From positions 35,345 through 99,344 of the forward strand of contig JAITFN010000061.1 of NCBI GenBank assembly GCA_031281345.1: a DNA stretch of 64,000 nt. Direction: 5' to 3'. The translations under genes and the position numbers were made by a program. The notes under the pieces were generated by a model that had not been told where the DNA came from, ran no database searches, and saw only the letters and a program-made list of their open reading frames with translations. The DNA is from Candidatus Fibrimonadaceae bacterium. Lineage in GTDB: Bacteria; Fibrobacterota; Fibrobacteria; Fibrobacterales; Fibrobacteraceae. Below, one piece after another: positions 58,372 through 64,000 of the stretch; positions within the stretch are counted from its first letter, which is position 1, and every line of letters begins with the position of its first letter.

Positions 58372-59890
58372 ATATCCTCTCCACCCTATTCACATACAAG
58401 TGCTCCTTTAAAATATGCTCCCTCGCATTTTTTACTATCTCTTCTTTTGCCGCTGAATTATTCAAATAAAATTTCACTAAATCCGCATATTCCTCAGGAG
58501 AATTTGCTACGCAAATTGCATCTTTTGGGAACAACTCAAATAAATCGCTTTGGTCATCGCTAATCACAAAACGCTCGCAAAGGGGAATATCAAAAACTCT
58601 TTGATTAACCGCGGTTGGCATTTGGCAACTTGTTATGTTTATGTGAATGCTGCCGCTTGAATAATGCGAGCATAAGCCGCTTCGGTAATCTATGTCGGAG
58701 AGAGTTTTTATGTTGCTGCCGAATAAGTTTTTCCAGCCATTCGGGTCGCCGGCAAAAATTAAACCCAAAGCGAGCAAAGGTTCCAAACACAAACGCCGCT
58801 TTTCAGCAGATGCCAAATGTATGCAATAACTGGCAAACCACGCCTCGGCTTTGGTATCGGCAGGGATTTGCTGCGCAAAAATTTCCCGCGACAAAATTTG
58901 CTCTGCGGCATTTTTCGCTATAGGCAATGCTTCGTCTTTGTTGTATTGAATGTGTTTCCAAATATCGTCTAAAAATTTTCCGGCTATGGCAGAACCCGTG
59001 AACATCAAATCGTGAACAGGCTTTTTGTTTTGTGGGTAAAATAAATGCATATCTGCAGCAAGGGGGAGCCACTCCGCTTTTGCAAAGTTTTTTTCTAACA
59101 GCCACGGAATATAAGCTTTTTCCCAAGTCCATGCCACTATGTTTTTGCATTGCTCCTTGCTGAATAAACAAGCTATGGGGCGTGGGTCATCAACAAACCA
59201 AATATGCACAGGCACAGAAAACCTATTGCAAACGGAGAGCAAAATTCCCTCGGAATCTATGCCTTTTGCATTTACGCTGAGTACAAGACGGGGCGTGTCT
59301 TTTTGGAACAGCTCCATAAGCAAGGACTCTTGCTGACTAGGGTCTCTACTCTGCTGCGGGAGAGTTATGCAGGGAATTTGCAAATCTTTTAGAGCGTTTA
59401 AAATTTCCTGTTGCAAAAAATGCGTGCCAAAGGGAAGAGCTATAGCAGTGGGGCGTGCTGTGTTAAAATTGAGATTAAGAATGTTTTTTAATGCGGATTC
59501 GGCTTGCTCGGTGCAGTATCTGGCAGCGGCGGGGTGGCGAATTACTGTTATTTTATTGTTTTTGAATATGCTGTCAAATTGCGATAAGTCATCGCTGAAT
59601 AAAGCTACGTTTTGACCAGCCAATTTTTCTTTTACAATACTCAAATTTTCGGCAAAGGCATCGCAGAGGATTATCAGGGGAATTTTGTTTTTCGGAAAAT
59701 CCTTTAAAAACTCCAAATGATAGCCTAGACCTGTGCCAAAGGCAAAAATAATTCCACCTATGGAATTTGGCCTGAACCAATTTCTTTCTTGTTCTGGCTC
59801 TAGTGCGCTGTGTAAGAGCCGCTCAAAGCCATTTCCGCATATACGAGCGCTTAACTGCCCAGAAGAGGCATTAAAATGCTCGCAACGCAT
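58346..59890 (-). CDS. CgeB-like glycosyltransferase (DUF3880-type)
   Basis: VPVHIWFVDDPRPIACLFSKEQCKNIVAWTWEKAYIPWLLEKNFAKAEWLPLAADMHLFYP; QRVFDIPLCERFVISDDQSDLFELF. Confidence 0.78.
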   Translation of the reverse strand: MRCEHFNASSGQLSARICGNGFERLLHSALEPEQERNWFRPNSIGGIIFAFGTGLGYHLEFLKDFPKNKIPLIILCDAFAENLSIVKEKLAGQNVALFSDDLSQFDSIFKNNKITVIRHPAAARYCTEQAESALKNILNLNFNTARPTAIALPFGTHFLQQEILNALKDLQIPCITLPQQSRDPSQQESLLMELFQKDTPRLVLSVNAKGIDSEGILLSVCNRFSVPVHIWFVDDPRPIACLFSKEQCKNIVAWTWEKAYIPWLLEKNFAKAEWLPLAADMHLFYPQNKKPVHDLMFTGSAIAGKFLDDIWKHIQYNKDEALPIAKNAAEQILSREIFAQQIPADTKAEAWFASYCIHLASAEKRRLCLEPLLALGLIFAGDPNGWKNLFGSNIKTLSDIDYRSGLCSHYSSGSIHINITSCQMPTAVNQRVFDIPLCERFVISDDQSDLFELFPKDAICVANSPEEYADLVKFYLNNSAAKEEIVKNAREHILKEHLYVNRVERIFSDLCQTA

Positions 59891-60244
59891 TTATTTTACT
59901 ATTTCAGATGTTGGAATGCCTTTGTGGTCGCTGGCTTTTTCGTGCAATTTTAAAAGTTGTGCCTTTATTTTTGAAATAGCCACATCCAGAGCCTTGCCAA
60001 AGTTTTCTTCCTCGGCAGAAGCCGCAAAGGGTGAATGTCCTTTTACGCTGGCGGTTATTTCAACCTTGCGTTTTAGCTCAATGCCATTTGCAATTTTTGA
60101 AATGCCTTCCACCACAACAGTAAATTCGGTAACCTTATGGAAAATGGTTTCCAGCTTGCCAAGCTCGTTTTGAATAACAGTCTGGAATTTAGACGCAGGC
60201 TCATCCAAGTGCCTAACGGTAACATTAATGGGTATATTGCTCAT
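59891..60244 (-). CDS. hpf: Ribosome hibernation promoting factor (HPF/YfiA family)
   Basis: MSNIPINVTVRHLDEPASKFQTVIQNELGKLETIFHKVTEFTVVVEGI; start 8 nt after TATATT. Confidence 0.85.
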   Translation of the reverse strand: MSNIPINVTVRHLDEPASKFQTVIQNELGKLETIFHKVTEFTVVVEGISKIANGIELKRKVEITASVKGHSPFAASAEEENFGKALDVAISKIKAQLLKLHEKASDHKGIPTSEIVK

Positions 60245-60263
60245 AACTAGTGAATATAGTAAA

Positions 60264-62468
60264 TCAGTGGCTACTATAGTAAACTTTCCAGAATAAAATT
60301 CGCATAGCATTTATCTGTGTGTCTACTGTGCCCTGTTTTTCATTTAGCCGTATTGTTTTTAGCAATTTTCCAGAGCTGTCAAAAATTTTAAGATTTGCGG
60401 AGGAATATTTGCCCAAATTGTAGCTGAAAATACCGTGCTTATTCAAATAAGACCATTCAGTTCCCTGAGATGCCATGTGAATTTTGGTTGGATCTTCCGA
60501 AGAAGAAGAACTTGGATCCACCCATTTCATAGACCTCGGGGCGGTTACCTCAACGGGTTCTGCGGTGCGGTTTGCGCCCTGCTGATTATCTGTTATTGCT
60601 GAAGCCTCCACAATGCCAAAAAATACCCCTTTGGTTGCGGTTATGTTATATACTTCGCCATCTCCTAAAAGTTGCGCCGTGCCCGAAAGGTCAAGGGGCT
60701 GGTCTATCAAAACCACTCCGCCAATTCGTGCGTTTCCATAGATTTTCGCATTGGCGTTTACAATATTTGGAGCACCGTTTATCAGCGCATTTCCGTAAAT
60801 TTGCCCGTCCCATATATTGGCTCCCTCGGCAATAATAGCAGAATCATAAACAGAGCCACCAGCAACCAAGGCATAATCCTTTACAACAGCATTACCTAGA
60901 ACCTGAGCTTTTCCCTTTACAACCGCGTGCCCTTCTATGCGCGCCTTGTTTTTCACCTGCGCAGTGCCTAAAACGCGTGCATAAGGTCCCACATAAGCTG
61001 TTGCATCCACAGAGGCTCCGGTTTGCACAAAGCCGCCGCCATTGCTATGAAAAGCCCCCGCAGGGTTGGTTACGGGTTGGAAACCCTCCGGCTTTGCACC
61101 CGTGATTTCCACCATATATGGGAAACGGTATATGGTGTAATAAAACTGGTCCCAGCTTATTTTATGGTGCTTTGTAGGAGTAGCAGCCACAACCAAATAC
61201 ACTTGTTCTTCCCCGTTTTGCAAGGTCATAGCTATATCGGGATTACCGTCAGAGGCTCTCATAAGCGGGCTATAACGTGCCGTTACAGTACCGCCTGTTG
61301 CTGCTGCATTTCCTGTTACGGCAATCAAAGCATAACGCCAGTCGGAACCTGGGTCATCGGGGAGATTCGTTGCGAGAGGCTCTTGATTCAGCACTCTTTT
61401 GTAATCGGGTATGTTATTTTTTGTTTGGACATCACCCCTAAAACGAACCTTTACGGAACGGGTGCTATCGGGATAGAGGCGGATTATGTTGAAGCCATAG
61501 CGTTGGGGTGCAAAGGCAAAAGGCACAACATAGCGGTTGTCTGCCGCATTGTCTCCGTCAAGAGCTTCCAAATATGTATATCTAGGGCGTTTGTATCGCT
61601 CATCGGGAGAACCCAAGTTCTTGTTGAAAGCACTACGAAAAAGCTGGGAACCTCTTTTCATATCCCAAATTACGGCTTTGGTGGCAAAATCTCCAAACAT
61701 ATCGCCAAATTCCTCTTGGCTAAGTTCATTCTGTCGCATAATTTCCAAGAAAGGGTCTGTTCCGCTCACTCCGGCAGATTTGCTCCAAATATCATTTACC
61801 GTTTGAATGCCTTTTTTATCCATCAAGTATTCAAAAAACTGCCAGTTGCAATAACGATTGCGAGTGCTGCCCAAATAAAGCTCGGCTGTGCGTGTGTACA
61901 TTTCTGCGCAATAATGCACTTCAGTTGGATATACTTGGTGCGGCATTAAATTTGCATGAGATTCGTGGAACCACCCAACAAAGTTGGTAGCTTGCTCTGT
62001 GTTTCCCCCTGACATACCGCCTGTCATAGCCTGAAGGCCGTGCATAAACTCGTGGGCAAGCACCCAGTTATCGCTCACCGCACTAGAAGAAAGCCACATT
62101 CCAGGTGCCCTGGGGTTGCCTATAGCTCCGCCAAATGCATATCCTTCACCTTCTCGCAGCACATAAACGCCCATTTTATATTTGGTGGCGTTTGCGGCAT
62201 AAGGAGGCTGAAAGCCTGTTTGATACATATAAATATCGTATATTTTTTCCAACTCGCTGAGTGCTTGTTTCGCTTGCTGCTCGGTTATACTAGCGCGGTC
62301 TTCTGCTTTTTTGCTATACCAAACGGTGAACCTATTTGAATTTATAGAATCAACCCATTTATGATCTGGGTCTTGATTTGCCCTTGCCAAATACACTTCC
62401 TGAGTTTGCGAGAAGGCAAAACCAACCAACAAGAGGAGAGTTGCTATTTGTAGTTGCAAGATTTTCAT
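60264..62468 (-). CDS. Secreted HExxH protein (DUF6055-like) with left-handed beta-helix hexapeptide repeats
   Basis: VLAHEFMHGLQAMTGG; AYVGPYARVLGTAQVKNKARIEGHAVVKGKAQVLGNAVVKDYALV hexapeptide array; C-term sorting-like NLKIFDSSGKLLKTIRL. Confidence 0.8.
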   Translation of the reverse strand: MKILQLQIATLLLLVGFAFSQTQEVYLARANQDPDHKWVDSINSNRFTVWYSKKAEDRASITEQQAKQALSELEKIYDIYMYQTGFQPPYAANATKYKMGVYVLREGEGYAFGGAIGNPRAPGMWLSSSAVSDNWVLAHEFMHGLQAMTGGMSGGNTEQATNFVGWFHESHANLMPHQVYPTEVHYCAEMYTRTAELYLGSTRNRYCNWQFFEYLMDKKGIQTVNDIWSKSAGVSGTDPFLEIMRQNELSQEEFGDMFGDFATKAVIWDMKRGSQLFRSAFNKNLGSPDERYKRPRYTYLEALDGDNAADNRYVVPFAFAPQRYGFNIIRLYPDSTRSVKVRFRGDVQTKNNIPDYKRVLNQEPLATNLPDDPGSDWRYALIAVTGNAAATGGTVTARYSPLMRASDGNPDIAMTLQNGEEQVYLVVAATPTKHHKISWDQFYYTIYRFPYMVEITGAKPEGFQPVTNPAGAFHSNGGGFVQTGASVDATAYVGPYARVLGTAQVKNKARIEGHAVVKGKAQVLGNAVVKDYALVAGGSVYDSAIIAEGANIWDGQIYGNALINGAPNIVNANAKIYGNARIGGVVLIDQPLDLSGTAQLLGDGEVYNITATKGVFFGIVEASAITDNQQGANRTAEPVEVTAPRSMKWVDPSSSSSEDPTKIHMASQGTEWSYLNKHGIFSYNLGKYSSANLKIFDSSGKLLKTIRLNEKQGTVDTQINAMRILFWKVYYSSH

Positions 62469-62668
62469 ATATGCCACTCATTTAAAAACAAACTAGCAAT
62501 ATAAAAAGCACTTTGCCCATATAACCCTGTGCTATCATCTGCATAGCACTCTCCTATATGAGATTCGTAAAATTTTTTCAATGCTTCATTTTCACTGCAA
62601 TTAAAATGCTCCATTATGATTTGCATAGTTTTTGTTAATGTAGCGGCTCTTATAGTTCCATTCGACAT
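62465..62668 (-). CDS. Small DUF3791-like protein
   Basis: MSNGTIRAATLTKTMQIIMEHFNCSENEALKKFYESHIGECYADDSTGLYGQSAFYIASLFLNEW. Confidence 0.5.
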   Translation of the reverse strand: MSNGTIRAATLTKTMQIIMEHFNCSENEALKKFYESHIGECYADDSTGLYGQSAFYIASLFLNEWHI

Positions 62669-62709
62669 TTTTTACTCCCAATATCCGTTCCGCCGTGATA
62701 AAGCATCAT
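62650..62709 (-). pseudogene. N-terminal stub of DUF3990-like gene (predicted ADP-ribosyltransferase family)
   Basis: MMLYHGGTDIGSKKCRMEL*; ATGA-coupled to the upstream DUF3791-like gene. Confidence 0.45.
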
Positions 62710-62903
62710 AATTTGTTCTCCAAAATTTTTTCAATATCGCATAATATATAGTCAAATCCGTGCCCGTGCAGAATATCGTAGTCTTCGTCTAGCATTTGCA
62801 AAATGCCTTTGCTTTCAAATAATTTATATACCTCATTGCTAGGAATGTGCTTTTTATCGGCATATTTTTCTATGCAGAATAATTTAAAGGAAAGCTGGCT
62901 CAT
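62706..62903 (-). CDS. DUF3791-like protein
   Basis: MSQLSFKLFCIEKYADKKHIPSNEVYKLFESKGILQMLDEDYDILHGHGFDYILCDIEKIL. Confidence 0.65.
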   Translation of the reverse strand: MSQLSFKLFCIEKYADKKHIPSNEVYKLFESKGILQMLDEDYDILHGHGFDYILCDIEKILENKL

Positions 62904-62909
62904 TTGTTA

Positions 62910-63098
62910 TCACCTATTCCTCATGGCTGCAGCTTCGGCTTCCGATACGAATTTAAAACCCATTGCTTCCCATTTAGGTCTTTCTTCTCGCAAATGGGCA
63001 TTGTATGCTTTTATATCATAGTTGAACCCTTTGAGAATATTTTCCCTTATGCGATAGACTTCTTCTACCGGATCATCTAGTTCCTTATATTCTTCCAT
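62910..63098 (-). CDS. Small hypothetical protein of the DUF3791 cassette
   Basis: 62 aa; TTTTTCTAAATT ends 7 nt before ATG. Confidence 0.5.
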   Translation of the reverse strand: MEEYKELDDPVEEVYRIRENILKGFNYDIKAYNAHLREERPKWEAMGFKFVSEAEAAAMRNR

Positions 63099-63206
63099 AA
63101 GAGTTAATTTAGAAAAATGGACAACCTAAGCTTGGGGGTGAGAACTAGCTTCATTTGGCAGCACTTACAGAGTGACACGTTATATTTACTATATTTATCA
63201 TTTGAT

Positions 63207-63484
63207 ATGTATTTTATTTGGGATGAGAATAAGAATAGGATCAACGTAAAGAAGCACGGTGTTAGTTTTGAGCAAGCTTGCAAGGTATTTAATGATGCGA
63301 GAAAACTTGAAAAATTTGATACAGTGCATAGTACTTTAGAAGATAGGAGCATTATTATTGGACAAGCAAAAGAGAATTTGTTATTTGTTGTAAATACAGA
63401 ATTGACAACGAAACTATAAGAATAATATCGGCGAGAAAGGCGAACAAAAAAGAACAAGAGGTGTATTATGAGCAAAATGGTTAG
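63207..63484 (+). pseudogene. brnT: BrnT-family toxin, frameshifted near C-terminus
   Basis: MYFIWDENKNRINVKKHGVSFEQACKVFND; after ~63395 the +1 frame reads RIDNETIRIISARKANKKEQEVYYEQNG*, the normal BrnT C-terminus. Confidence 0.8.
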
Positions 63485-63803
63485 GTATAAAATGAGCGAA
63501 GTTCCTGAGCCTTCCAAAAAAGACTGGGACAGGGTAAGAGCCATTAAAGACAAGGACATTGATTATTCAGATATTCCCGAAATAACTGATTTTTCAGGAT
63601 TTCATCCATATTTAAAACGCAAACTTTATAAGCCTATTAAAAAAACCGTAACCTGCAAACTGGATGCTGATATTATTGCTTGGTTAAAAATGGGTGGCAA
63701 AGGCTACCAAACTAGGCTTAATAGTCTTTTGCGAGATTGTATGCAAATTCATTTTGCAAAAGACAGCAAAAAGCCCAAATGGAATTCTAAAACCCTCCCC
63801 TAG
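63468..63803 (+). CDS. brnA: BrnA-family antitoxin
   Basis: FHPYLKRKLYKPIKKTVTCKLDADIIAWLKMGGKGYQTRLNSLLRDCM. Confidence 0.82.
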   Translation: MSKMVRYKMSEVPEPSKKDWDRVRAIKDKDIDYSDIPEITDFSGFHPYLKRKLYKPIKKTVTCKLDADIIAWLKMGGKGYQTRLNSLLRDCMQIHFAKDSKKPKWNSKTLP

Positions 63804-63884
63804 AGGCTCTATTTTAACAAAATTTCCCAATTTTGCAGATTTTTTTCCCTCTTTCCCCAAAAAATTGTATATTTACTACCAAGA

Positions 63885-64000
<116 letters not shown>

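Noticed and set aside
60264-60330. Possible frameshift at the C-terminus of the beta-helix protein (TQINAMRILFWKVYYSSH)
   Set aside because: Other frames hit stops at once; the sequence as read fits a plausible end of a sorting-type domain.
61023-61949. 308-aa plus-strand ORF antisense to the HExxH/beta-helix gene
   Set aside because: The opposite strand has a clear 737-aa protein with signal peptide and recognisable motifs; the antisense reading has no recognisable motif or start signals.

Overview
AT-rich bacterial chromosome window, probably Fibrobacterota-like (inference from a FISUMP-type lipoprotein, poly-Ser linkers and hexapeptide-repeat/PorV-type secreted proteins). About 1-26 kb is one long minus-strand surface-glycan operon: GT2, GT8, WbsX-like, FkbM and other methyltransferases, galE, a radical SAM protein, a GDP-heptose-type module (SIS isomerase, HddA-like kinase, HddC-like nucleotidyltransferase fused to a mutase-like flavoprotein), and a CDP-polyol module (TarJ-like dehydrogenase, two tandem IspD/TarI-like cytidylyltransferases, CDP-glycerol-transferase-like protein with a C-terminal propeller). 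26-49 kb is mostly housekeeping (cdsA, metK, gmk, argD, mqnD, RluA, nuoD) interspersed with lipoproteins and secreted proteins. 49-59 kb is an accessory island: TA modules and relics, a radical SAM gene with a small overlapping upstream ORF, a GHKL ATPase plus partner gene, and a frameshifted type ISP/IIG restriction-modification gene. 62.4-63.8 kb holds small DUF3791-like ORFs, a collapsed DUF3990-like gene and a BrnT/BrnA pair with a frameshift in brnT. The window ends in a 50-nt poly-G run. Main hunt results: (1) a small Rossmann-like module repeated at either end of nine glycan enzymes; (2) relics of GT2 cassette shuffling; (3) a recurrent TTTnCTAnATT word 6-12 nt before start codons, suggesting leaderless transcription; (4) a candidate defence/modification locus at 50.3-58.4 kb; (5) a nucleotidyltransferase-mutase fusion suggesting an NDP-heptofuranose. 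No tRNA, rRNA or CRISPR array was recognised.
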